Program-made: the position numbers and the translations under genes
Shown: positions 55,251 to 63,289 of the stretch, piece by piece
Layout of the letters: each line of letters begins with the position of its first letter
Numbering within the stretch: position 1 is the stretch's first letter
Assembly (NCBI RefSeq): GCF_019219075.1
Contig: NZ_JAHUWJ010000012.1
Span: forward strand, 62,001 to 126,000
Source of the DNA: Chitinophaga sp. sic0106
GTDB taxonomy: Bacteria > Bacteroidota > Bacteroidia > Chitinophagales > Chitinophagaceae
Direction: 5' to 3'
Length of the DNA stretch: 64,000 bases
The notes under the pieces: model-generated
Databases searched by the model: none
What the model saw: the letters and a program-made list of their open reading frames with translations, nothing else
Told to the model about the DNA's origin: nothing

Positions 55251-56222
55251 TTACTGTTGTCTATTCAACAGAAAATCAGCCAGTTTCTTCAGCGGCTCCT
55301 TGCGATTGCTGAGCACAGCAATTTTCTCCAGGTGAGAGAAAGCTTCCGTCGTAAAACGTTCCTTCTCCTTTTCGGCCCATTCATCCACCTTACAGTCGCG
55401 GAAAATACCGAGTACCCTTTCCACCTTATCAGCAGGGTTTGAGGCCAGTAATGCCTTTAATTCTGCTTTCTGGGAGTCGTTACATAACTCAAATGCTTTC
55501 AGGAGCAGGAAAGTCTTTTTATTAGCAAGGATATCACCGCCCTGTTGCTTACCGAATTTTTCCGGGTCACCGAAGGCGTCAAGATAATCGTCCTGGATCT
55601 GGAAAGCGATACCGACATTTTTCCCGAAAGCATATAAATGTTCCTGATTCCCTTCACTGCCGCCGCCGATGATGGCGCCCAGCTGCAAGCTGGCTGCCAG
55701 CAGCACGGAGGTTTTGAGGCCTATCATGTTTACATACTTATCGTAGTCCACCTCTTCCGGCTGCAGGTCTTCAAAATCCATATCCAGCTGTTGCCCTTCA
55801 CACACTTCAACAGCTGCCTTGTTGAATACGGAAATCAGTTTCTTCTGATATTTCGCATTTACTTTATTCAGGCGGTCGTATACGGTAATCAGCATCACAT
55901 CTCCGGAAAGAATGGCAGCAGTATCGCCATACACGGTATGCACCGTGGGTTTACCCCTTCTGAGCGGAGCCTTATCCATGATATCATCATGAATCAGGGT
56001 GAAGTTATGAAACAGTTCAATAGCGCTGGCAGCATGAAATGCGTCTGGATGCAGCTCATCGAATAATTCATTTCCCATCAGGCACAGTACAGGGCGGATT
56101 CGTTTACCGCCGATTTCCAGGATATGGCTGGCTGCTTTGTACAGTTTTGCCGGTTCCTCCGGAAAGTGTTGTTGCTCGAAATGTTGACTGAACTGTGCTG
56201 TTAACTCTTTAAATGATTGCAT
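55251..56222 (-). CDS. Trans-type polyprenyl diphosphate synthase
   Basis: 323 residues, a normal length. First Asp-rich motif LIHDDIMDKAPLRRGKPT, second motif QIQDDYLDAFGD, with GKRIRPVL near the N-terminus. It builds polyprenyl diphosphates (for quinone or other long isoprenoids) from IPP and allylic starters. Chain length cannot be fixed from the sequence; residues before the first motif (ASAIELFHNFTL) have aromatic FH, so the product may not be very long. It follows the RNase R gene by 21 bases and is likely co-transcribed. Confidence 0.95.
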   Translation of the reverse strand: MQSFKELTAQFSQHFEQQHFPEEPAKLYKAASHILEIGGKRIRPVLCLMGNELFDELHPDAFHAASAIELFHNFTLIHDDIMDKAPLRRGKPTVHTVYGDTAAILSGDVMLITVYDRLNKVNAKYQKKLISVFNKAAVEVCEGQQLDMDFEDLQPEEVDYDKYVNMIGLKTSVLLAASLQLGAIIGGGSEGNQEHLYAFGKNVGIAFQIQDDYLDAFGDPEKFGKQQGGDILANKKTFLLLKAFELCNDSQKAELKALLASNPADKVERVLGIFRDCKVDEWAEKEKERFTTEAFSHLEKIAVLSNRKEPLKKLADFLLNRQQ

Positions 56223-56243
56223 TACTCTGAAACGGTTAATGAA

Positions 56244-59200
56244 TTATTTTTTCTTCTTTATGTTCTTAGCATTGGCCTTTTTAGCTGGTGCTTTAACAGT
56301 TTTTACGGGAGATGTTTTTGCTTTTTTAGCAAGTGGCTTTTGTACCGGAGCAGTGGCTTTTTTGGTCACCGGCTTTTTTGCAGGTGCTTTTGCAACGGCT
56401 TTTTTAGGCGACGCTTTCTTAGCAGGCGCTTTTACCGCAGCTTTTTTAGGTGCTGGCTTAAGCACTGCTTTTTTAGCTACTGGTTTCACCCCAGCTTTCT
56501 TAGCAACGGCTTTAACTGTTGCTTTCTTAGCTGGTGCGGTAACCGCGGCCTTTTTTGCTACTGGCTTCACCGCAGTTTTCTTGGCAACGGTTTTAGCTGC
56601 TGCTTTCTTGGCTGGTGCGGTAACAGCGGCTTTTTTAGCCACTGGCTTCACCGCAGCTTTCTTAGCAACGGCTTTAGTTGCTACTTTCTTGGCTGGTGCT
56701 ACTGCCACGGCCTTTTTAGCTGCTGGTTTTCCGGCAACTTTTTTACCCGGCGCTACTACCGCTGCTTTCTTCGCAGGTGTTGCTGCAACCTGTTTAGCTA
56801 CTGGTTTTCCGGCAACTTTTTTACCAGGAGACGCTACTGCTGCTTTCTTTGCAGGTGTCGCTGCAACCTTTTTAGCTACTGGTTTTCCGGCAACTTTTTT
56901 ACCAGGAGACGCTACTGCTGCTTTCTTAGCTGGTGTCGCTACAACCTTTTCAGCGGCTGGTTTACCAGAGGCTGTAACCGCTGCTTTCTTAGCAGGAACT
57001 GCAGGTTGGGCAGCCACTACCTTTTCAGAAGTTGCTTTCTTAGACGTGGCTGTCGCCGCCTTTTCTGCTGCTGCCTTCTTAGCCGGTGCCGGCTGCTCCG
57101 CAGGTGCCTGGGCTACCACCACTGGTATCTCAGGTGCCACTTCCGGTGCTATCACTGCAGGCTTATCTTTGGCCTGACCGCGTTTACCGCCTTTCTGTAA
57201 CGCTGCTTTTCCGTCAGCTGTTTTCACTACTCCGGTGAGCGGCTCAGGCTGCGTAGCTGCTGCCACCTGCGTTACCGGTGTTACATCAGGCTGCAAGATA
57301 GCAGGAACTTCCGGAGGTGTCACCACACTGGCAGAAATTGCAGGCAGATCGATCGGAGGCATATCTGATTTCGTTGGCGTTTCCCAGGTAGCTGCCGGCT
57401 TTGGTGCCTGCTGCCCCTGAGGCCAATGTTGTTTGTCCTTTTTCTTTTTCTTTTTACCAGGACCCTGCGGGTGCTGATGGCGTTGCTGTTGCTGTTGCTG
57501 ACGCTGCTGCTGGAACTGCTGCTTAGGCTGCTGACCGCGAACGGCAGGCTGTCCTTGTTGCAGTTCTTCTTCCAGTTCGTAATCAAGCTGGCGCTTAGCC
57601 AGGTTAGCAGCAATCACCCGGATTTCTACTTCCTGACCGATACGGAACCGGCGACCAGTAAGCGAACCTACCAACGCATATTCTGCGTCATTAAAAACAA
57701 AGTCTTCTTTTTTATTGAGGTTATGTACACTCACGAGTCCTTCACACTTGGTATCCACAGTTTCTACCCAAAAACCAAAATGCGCCACACCGCTGATCAC
57801 CCCCTTAAAGGTTTCACCGATGTATTGCTGCATGTACTCTACCTGCTTGTATTTATTACCTGCGCGCTCAGCCTCCATGGCTTTTCTTTCCATTTCAGAA
57901 CTGTGCTTGCATACCTTCTCCATTTGCTTGTCAGGATGCACATTGTTGGACAGGCATTCCTGTACCACGCGGTGAACTACCACATCCGGATAACGGCGGA
58001 TAGGCGAGGTAAAGTGACAGTAGTCCTCGAAACCAAGGCCATAGTGCCCGATGTTTTCCACGGTATACACCGCTTTTGCCATGGTACGGATACCCAGGGT
58101 TTCCAGCACATGCTGTTCCGGTTTGCCCTGTACCTGCTGTAACATCCCGTTGAATGAACGGGCAATGGCATCAGGTGCATTCAGATCAAACTTATACCCG
58201 AATTTACCGGCAAAGGAAGCGAATACCTTCAGCTTGTCGGGGTCAGGGGTATCATGCACACGGTACGGGAAAGGCACCGGTTGTTTATTCACCCTGATCT
58301 TGGACACGTAGGTAGCCACCGTACGGTTGGCCAGCAGCATCAGCTCTTCGATGAGCTGGTGAGCCTCCTTGCTTTCCTTGATCACGATGCCGATTGGTTT
58401 ACCGGTTTCGTCCAGTTTAAAGCGTACTTCCTGGGAGCTGAAATTGATGGCGCCATGTGCAAAGCGTGCAGCACGCAGCGTTTGAGCCATTTTGTTCAGC
58501 AGCAGGATTTCGTCGAGATATTTACCTTCTTTCTTTTCGATAATTTCCTGTACATCCTCATACGTAAAGCGATGATCAGAGTGGATGACTGTGCGGCCAA
58601 TCCAATGTTGCTTCACCTCACCCTGCTCATTCATCTGGAAGATGGCCGAGAAAGTGAATTTATCTTCATGCGGACGCAGCGAGCACAGTTCGTTGGAAAT
58701 TTTCTCCGGCAGCATTGGCAGCACCCTGTCCGGCAGGTATACGGAAGTAGCTCTTTTGTCTGCCTCCTTATCCAGTTCGGTACCAGGTTTCACATAGTGA
58801 CTCACATCTGCAATATGCACCCCCACTTCATACAACCCGTTTTTAAGCGGGCGGATGGAGATGGCATCATCAAAGTCTTTGGCATCCACCGGATCAATGG
58901 TGAACGTGAGAATATCACGAACATCTTTACGTTTTCGTACTTCCTCTTCCGTTATAGTCTCATCGATTTGTGCCAGTTCATCCATCACCTCTTTAGGGAA
59001 GTTAAGCGGGAAGCCTGCTTCGATGAGAATTTCCTTCATGGCCAGGTCATTGGTATCGCTGGCATCCAACACTTCGATAATTTCGCCTACCGGTTTGCGG
59101 GACTGCTCACCCCAGGCTACGATTTTTACAACGGCTTTATCACCGGTTTTGGCCTCTCCGAGGGAGTTGGCCGGGATATAAATATCCGGCATGAACATAC

Positions 59201-59528
59201 CTTTTTCAGGTATCAGGAAGCCGAAATTCTTGCTTACCTGTAAGGTGCCGGTGAATTCAGTCTTATTTCGTTTAAGGATATCCGTTATAACCCCTTCCAT
59301 GCGACTATCGCGGTTGCCGGGTTTCAATACGTCTACCAGTACTTCATCGCCATCGAGGGCAGTATTCAGGTTTTTCTGTTTTACGAGGATATCACGTGGC
59401 AGGCCTTGTACAATTACAAATGCCATTCCTGAGCGGGTTACTTCCACTATACCTTTAAAGGTCTTTTTGGGGCCTCCGCCGCCGTGGTGTTGGTTTCCGC
59501 CTTTCTTATTTTTTTTCTTTTTACTCAT
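56244..59528 (-). CDS. rnr: RNase R with a long histone-H1-like C-terminal tail
   Basis: 1094 residues. The N-terminal about 656 form a complete RNase R/RNB exonuclease: cold-shock domains (VEVTRSGMAFVIV), the RNB active site DPVDAKDFDDAI near residues 212-223, DYCHFTSPIRRYPD, and an S1 domain (FKGVISGVAHFGFWVE). A poly-Gln and basic linker follows (residues about 657-720), then an acidic-neutral Pro-rich part, then about 280 residues made of PAKKAAV, VAKK and PGKKVAGK repeats ending NIKKKK. Usual RNase R is about 700-800 residues with a short basic tail. The tail resembles histone H1 and AlgP-like proteins and probably binds RNA, DNA or ribosomes. The plus-strand frames over it are mirror shadows. 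Confidence 0.95.
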   Translation of the reverse strand: MSKKKKNKKGGNQHHGGGGPKKTFKGIVEVTRSGMAFVIVQGLPRDILVKQKNLNTALDGDEVLVDVLKPGNRDSRMEGVITDILKRNKTEFTGTLQVSKNFGFLIPEKGMFMPDIYIPANSLGEAKTGDKAVVKIVAWGEQSRKPVGEIIEVLDASDTNDLAMKEILIEAGFPLNFPKEVMDELAQIDETITEEEVRKRKDVRDILTFTIDPVDAKDFDDAISIRPLKNGLYEVGVHIADVSHYVKPGTELDKEADKRATSVYLPDRVLPMLPEKISNELCSLRPHEDKFTFSAIFQMNEQGEVKQHWIGRTVIHSDHRFTYEDVQEIIEKKEGKYLDEILLLNKMAQTLRAARFAHGAINFSSQEVRFKLDETGKPIGIVIKESKEAHQLIEELMLLANRTVATYVSKIRVNKQPVPFPYRVHDTPDPDKLKVFASFAGKFGYKFDLNAPDAIARSFNGMLQQVQGKPEQHVLETLGIRTMAKAVYTVENIGHYGLGFEDYCHFTSPIRRYPDVVVHRVVQECLSNNVHPDKQMEKVCKHSSEMERKAMEAERAGNKYKQVEYMQQYIGETFKGVISGVAHFGFWVETVDTKCEGLVSVHNLNKKEDFVFNDAEYALVGSLTGRRFRIGQEVEIRVIAANLAKRQLDYELEEELQQGQPAVRGQQPKQQFQQQRQQQQQQRHQHPQGPGKKKKKKDKQHWPQGQQAPKPAATWETPTKSDMPPIDLPAISASVVTPPEVPAILQPDVTPVTQVAAATQPEPLTGVVKTADGKAALQKGGKRGQAKDKPAVIAPEVAPEIPVVVAQAPAEQPAPAKKAAAEKAATATSKKATSEKVVAAQPAVPAKKAAVTASGKPAAEKVVATPAKKAAVASPGKKVAGKPVAKKVAATPAKKAAVASPGKKVAGKPVAKQVAATPAKKAAVVAPGKKVAGKPAAKKAVAVAPAKKVATKAVAKKAAVKPVAKKAAVTAPAKKAAAKTVAKKTAVKPVAKKAAVTAPAKKATVKAVAKKAGVKPVAKKAVLKPAPKKAAVKAPAKKASPKKAVAKAPAKKPVTKKATAPVQKPLAKKAKTSPVKTVKAPAKKANAKNIKKKK
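56530..56691. repeat. 81-bp tandem repeats in the RNase R tail
   Basis: GCTGGTGCGGTAAC recurs at 56530 and 56611, an 81-base period coding 27 residues (VKPVAKKAAVTAPAKK and related). The units are imperfect. Confidence 0.75.
56725..56958. repeat. 78-bp tandem repeats in the RNase R tail
   Basis: Three units of 78 bases, starting GGTTTTCCGGCAAC at 56725, 56803 and 56881, each coding 26 residues including PGKKVAGKP. The second and third are the most alike. A more divergent continuation starts at 56959. Confidence 0.85.
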
Positions 59529-59544
59529 GTTTCAGGGTAGTTCT

Positions 59545-60615
59545 TCATTGATTGGCCGTAGGATAAAAGCTTCCTACATAATCAAAAATAAAATTATTAA
59601 ATCTTTCTGCTCCATCGAACAGGAATGCAATTTCAATTGGCATAACAGCCATTTGCATGTTTTGTTCTGTCAGGTTTTTTTGTAGCAGATGCAGCCTTAC
59701 TGCGTCTTTTTCAGTGGTCACTACCATTTTTTTATTGCCTGGTAAACCATCCCGTTCCCGGATGATTTTGGCGATATCTTTTTCGGAATAATAGTAATGA
59801 TCCGGGAATGCCAGCAGGTAAACCTGACTAAAGGAAGACCTGAGTTTATCCAGGAGTGGTTCGGGCCGTGCTATGCCACATGCCAGCAGCACGGTGGTAT
59901 CAGGAGAGATGCTTACCGGTTCCTGCGTAATAAGATCGTACATGGCTCCGTACTGCAAGGTAGTAAAAAACACCTGCTGATGCGGCAATGGTGCAATTTC
60001 TTTTTCGATGGCCGCCTTTTCTGACAGTGATAATTCAGGCGGACATTTGGAAACGATAATACAATTTGCGCGGTGGTAGCCGTTTCTCCCCTCTCTTAGT
60101 CTGCCAAAGGGCACTACATGATCGCGGGTAAACCTGCGGTTGTATTCTGTAATAAGAATATTCATGCCAGGTTTTATGCTGCGGTGCTGGAAGGCATCAT
60201 CCAGCAACACCACCTGGGTATCCGGTTCATCCATCAGCAGCTGCGGGATGGCCAGCATCCGCTCCTCTCCTACGGCTACACGAATATCGGGGTATTTCTG
60301 ATGAAACTGCATCGGCTCATCACCAATTTCTAATGCGGTGGTGGTAGTATCAGCCAATATATAGCCGCTGGTACGGCGGTTATAGCCCCTGCTGAGGGTG
60401 GCTACCTGGAATTGCTGTTTGAGCAGGCGGATGAGGTATTCCACATGCGGTGTTTTGCCGGTACCACCTACCGACAGGTTGCCGGCAGCAATGGTTGGGA
60501 TGTCAAACTCCACCGCGGTGAGCATTCCCCTGTCGTAGAGTTTATTTCGCACCCACATCACCAGGCCATAAAGCAGGGAAAACGGGTAAAGCAGTACAGA
60601 CAAATATTTCAGCAC
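59545..60615 (-). CDS. lpxK: Tetraacyldisaccharide 4'-kinase
   Basis: 356 residues. Phosphorylates the lipid A precursor at the inner membrane. N-terminal membrane helix (YLSVLLYPFSLLYGLVMWV), then IAAGNLSVGGTGKTPHVEYL with the Walker A P-loop, LSRGYNR, VAVGEERM, VVLLDDAFQHRSI and PFGRLREG, all conserved in LpxK. Located 10 bases after the cyclo-ligase gene and 16 bases before RNase R. Confidence 0.97.
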   Translation of the reverse strand: MLKYLSVLLYPFSLLYGLVMWVRNKLYDRGMLTAVEFDIPTIAAGNLSVGGTGKTPHVEYLIRLLKQQFQVATLSRGYNRRTSGYILADTTTTALEIGDEPMQFHQKYPDIRVAVGEERMLAIPQLLMDEPDTQVVLLDDAFQHRSIKPGMNILITEYNRRFTRDHVVPFGRLREGRNGYHRANCIIVSKCPPELSLSEKAAIEKEIAPLPHQQVFFTTLQYGAMYDLITQEPVSISPDTTVLLACGIARPEPLLDKLRSSFSQVYLLAFPDHYYYSEKDIAKIIRERDGLPGNKKMVVTTEKDAVRLHLLQKNLTEQNMQMAVMPIEIAFLFDGAERFNNFIFDYVGSFYPTANQ

Positions 60616-60625
60616 GTTAGTATGT

Positions 60626-61210
60626 TTAGGCTTCGTTATTAAAATGATAGATTTTTTCCGGGGTTACCACTATACGCAGCGGCACATCCCAGGGATCTGT
60701 TCCCGGTATTTCTGCAATCGGCTCAAACAGTGACAGCCCAATGGTTTGCACATCCGGACGGCATAGTTTCAGAAAGCGATCATACATCCCTTTACCATAT
60801 CCTACCCGGTGGCCCTGCGTATCAAAGGCCAGCATCGGTACAAATACAACATCTATCAGGGAGAGATCAGCGGGCTCGCCGTTTTGTGGCTCCGTAATAC
60901 CAAATTTGTTCTGCGCAAGGGTGGTAGCGGGCGTCCATACCAGGTGCTCCATGGTGCCAGCCTGCATATCGGAACGCGACAACACCCATTTCAGCTGGGG
61001 ATACCGGACTTTGAGGGCTTCAATTACAGGCCAGGTATCTGCTTCCTTCTTTTCCAGTATGGGGAGAAAGACATGTGCATACCTATACGGTGCAAAGTCA
61101 ATGCGCAGCACCTGTTCCAGCAAAGCCGCATTTAGCCGGGCAGCGGTGGATTCGTCCAGGTTTAACCGCTGTTCCAGAAAATGTTTTCGTATATCCTTTT
61201 TCGTTGTCAT
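60626..61210 (-). CDS. 5-formyltetrahydrofolate cyclo-ligase
   Basis: 194 residues. Converts 5-formyl-THF to 5,10-methenyl-THF with ATP. Signature motifs: KKDIRKHFLEQR at the N-terminus, FVPMLAFDTQGHRVGYGKGMYDRFL with the glycine-rich GYGKGMYDR, and a closing IVTPEKIYHF. The ATG overlaps the stop of bioD (TAATG), showing translational coupling. No 6S RNA was recognised next to it. Confidence 0.96.
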   Translation of the reverse strand: MTTKKDIRKHFLEQRLNLDESTAARLNAALLEQVLRIDFAPYRYAHVFLPILEKKEADTWPVIEALKVRYPQLKWVLSRSDMQAGTMEHLVWTPATTLAQNKFGITEPQNGEPADLSLIDVVFVPMLAFDTQGHRVGYGKGMYDRFLKLCRPDVQTIGLSLFEPIAEIPGTDPWDVPLRIVVTPEKIYHFNNEA

Positions 61211-61848
61211 TATAACAGTTGGTGTAACGAGGGCGACAACAATTGTGCCTGCTCCTGTATAAATGCCTTTCCGACAGTTGCGGCCTGCGGAATCCGGCCA
61301 ATACGGGGGATGCCGGACCAGCGGATAATATCCTCTTCGTTGGAATGCCAGTCCCCACCGAAGATCCAGCCTATAACGGGAACGCCTGTATGTTGCAGCA
61401 GGCGGGCGGTAAGCATGGCATGATTGATACTGCCAAGGTAGTTTTGAGCGGCAATTATGACACGTGCCTGCATTTTGGAGATCATATCCAGCGTGAACAA
61501 CTCCTCATTGAAGGGTACCATGAGGCCGCCGGCGCCTTCGATCACCAGCGGGCGTGCCGGATCGAACTGGTCGAGCCGGGCCAGGATACGATCCGCATCG
61601 ATCGTTTGCTGCTGCATCCGGGCAGCCAGGTGGGGAGATTCAGGCGCCTCCAGGGCGTAAACCTCCGGGTGGCATATAGTCTTATGATTGCTGATCAGTG
61701 ATAATATGGTATTGGTGTCAGTACCTTCGGAAAGTCCTGTCTGCACCGGTTTCCAGTAGTCGGCCTGCAACGCTTCCGTTACACAGGCGGCGGTTACGGT
61801 TTTTCCCACTCCAGTGCCGGTACCGGTAATAAAAATTCGCTTGTTCAT
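61210..61848 (-). CDS. bioD: ATP-dependent dethiobiotin synthetase
   Basis: 212 residues from the ATG at 61848; a longer in-frame start at 62010 would overlap the divergent CBS gene. Makes dethiobiotin from diaminopelargonic acid, CO2 and ATP. MNKRIFITGTGTGVGKTVTA is the P-loop, YWKPVQTG binds substrate, LVIEGAGGLMVP is the Mg/ATP motif, and AQNYLGSINHA is conserved. No other bio gene is in the window. First gene of bioD, cyclo-ligase, lpxK. The candidate promoter is so close that the message could be leaderless. Confidence 0.97.
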   Translation of the reverse strand: MNKRIFITGTGTGVGKTVTAACVTEALQADYWKPVQTGLSEGTDTNTILSLISNHKTICHPEVYALEAPESPHLAARMQQQTIDADRILARLDQFDPARPLVIEGAGGLMVPFNEELFTLDMISKMQARVIIAAQNYLGSINHAMLTARLLQHTGVPVIGWIFGGDWHSNEEDIIRWSGIPRIGRIPQAATVGKAFIQEQAQLLSPSLHQLL

Positions 61849-61853
61849 CCGGG

Positions 61854-61861
61854 CAAAGATA
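61854..61861 (-). promoter_or_regulatory. Candidate bioD promoter -7 element
   Basis: TATCTTTG on the minus strand, an exact TAnnTTTG, ending 5 bases before the bioD ATG. A start site about 7 bases downstream would fall at or just beside the start codon. No -33 element is clear. Confidence 0.4.
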
Positions 61862-61928
61862 GGGTTTATCGGGCATGCGGGGAGAAAGGCAAAAAAACCT
61901 ATCTTAGTAAAGTACAACCTCCAAGAAT

Positions 61929-63287
61929 ATGAAATATTGTGAAAACATCCTCGAAACGATTGGACATACTCCACTAGTAAAGTTACATCGCGTGTCTGCC
62001 ACGCTGCCATGCCCGGTTTTTGCCAAAGTAGAATTTTTTAACCCAGGGAACTCCATCAAAGATCGCATGGCCGTAAAAATGGTAGAGGTAGCGGAGCAAA
62101 AAGGCCTGCTGAAGCCAGGAGGCACCATTATTGAAGGTACCAGTGGTAATACCGGTATGGGCCTGGCCCTGGCTGCGGTGATCAAAGGCTACAAATGTAT
62201 TTTCACCACAACTGATAAGCAGTCCAAAGAAAAAGTGGATATACTTAAAGCCGTTGGCGCCGAAGTGATCGTATGCCCAACCAACGTAGAACCGGAAGAT
62301 CCCCGCTCCTACTATTCTGTATCCAGGCGCCTGTCGCAGGAAATACCGAATTCATTTTACGTAAACCAATATGACAACCTGGCTAACAGGGATGCCCATT
62401 ATGAACAAACAGGCCCGGAAATCTGGGAACAAACAGACGGTAAGATCACCCACCTGATTGTTGCCACCGGCACCGGCGGCACCATCACCGGCACTGGCAA
62501 ATTCCTGAAAGAGAAAAATCCGGATATCCAGGTATGGGCAATAGATAGCTATGGCTCCCTGCTGAAAAAATATTTTGAAACCGGGGAAATAGATATGAGT
62601 GAAGTGTACCCTTACATCACAGAGGGTATCGGAGAAGACTTTGTGCCACAGAACTACGATATGGACGTGATCGACCGGTTCGTAAAAGTAACCGATAAGG
62701 ACGGTGCGGTGATGGCCCGCCGTATCACCAAAGAAGAAGGCATCTTTGTGGGTTACTCCGCAGGATCTGCCATGTCGGGACTGATTCAACTCAAGGAACA
62801 TCTGAAACCAACCGATGTGGTGGTGGTGATATTCCATGATCATGGCAGCCGTTACGTAGGTAAGGTATACAACGACCAGTGGATGATGGAGCGCGGCTTC
62901 CTGGATGTAAAAACAGTGAAAGATGTAGTAAGCTCCCGCCGTAACCAGCCGCTGGTAAGTATTACAGCAGAAGAGAAAGTGAGTGAAGTGATTGCTAAAA
63001 TGCGCAAATTTGATATAGAGCACCTGCCGGTGATGCAGGGTGCAGAGATGGTAGGTTCCGTTTCTGAGAATGGCCTCTTTAACCGTCTCATTGACGATGC
63101 CAACCTGAAGGACGCCACCGTGAAACAAGTGATGCAGGCGCCTTTTCCAATCGTAAACGAAAATACACCAATAGAAAAACTGTCCATGTATATCAATAAG
63201 GAAAATGGTGCGGTGCTTACCAAAGACGAAAGCGGTGATTACCACATCATCACTAAGTATGATATAATACAGGCATTAGGAAGATAA
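61929..63287 (+). CDS. PLP-dependent cystathionine beta-synthase/cysteine synthase with CBS domains
   Basis: 452 residues. The catalytic fold-II PLP domain (to about residue 320) has the Schiff-base Lys in NPGNSIKDRMA, the GTSGNTGMG phosphate/substrate loop, and GTGGTITGTGKFL. The C-terminal 130 residues hold two CBS repeats (RRNQPLVSITAEEKVSEVIAKM and beyond), which in this enzyme class bind adenosyl ligands. The architecture is that of cystathionine beta-synthase; cysteine synthesis from O-acetylserine or serine is the alternative. No N-terminal heme domain. The next gene starts two bases after the stop. Confidence 0.92.
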   Translation: MKYCENILETIGHTPLVKLHRVSATLPCPVFAKVEFFNPGNSIKDRMAVKMVEVAEQKGLLKPGGTIIEGTSGNTGMGLALAAVIKGYKCIFTTTDKQSKEKVDILKAVGAEVIVCPTNVEPEDPRSYYSVSRRLSQEIPNSFYVNQYDNLANRDAHYEQTGPEIWEQTDGKITHLIVATGTGGTITGTGKFLKEKNPDIQVWAIDSYGSLLKKYFETGEIDMSEVYPYITEGIGEDFVPQNYDMDVIDRFVKVTDKDGAVMARRITKEEGIFVGYSAGSAMSGLIQLKEHLKPTDVVVVIFHDHGSRYVGKVYNDQWMMERGFLDVKTVKDVVSSRRNQPLVSITAEEKVSEVIAKMRKFDIEHLPVMQGAEMVGSVSENGLFNRLIDDANLKDATVKQVMQAPFPIVNENTPIEKLSMYINKENGAVLTKDESGDYHIITKYDIIQALGR

Positions 63288-63289
63288 AG

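Noticed and set aside
56530..56958. Possible CRISPR-like array from regular repeats
   Set aside because: The 78- and 81-base repeats are contiguous, without spacers, and are coding repeats of RNase R.
56217..57200. Two long plus-strand frames (327 and 312 codons) rich in Cys/Phe or Ala/Phe
   Set aside because: They mirror the PAKKAAV repeats of the RNase R tail; low-complexity composition and no start context.
58254..59243. 329-codon plus-strand frame opposite the RNase R core
   Set aside because: The RNase R frame carries all catalytic motifs; this is its shadow.
60626..61210. 6S RNA next to the cyclo-ligase gene, as in proteobacteria
   Set aside because: Genes are packed with a 10-base gap on one side and an overlap on the other, leaving no room.
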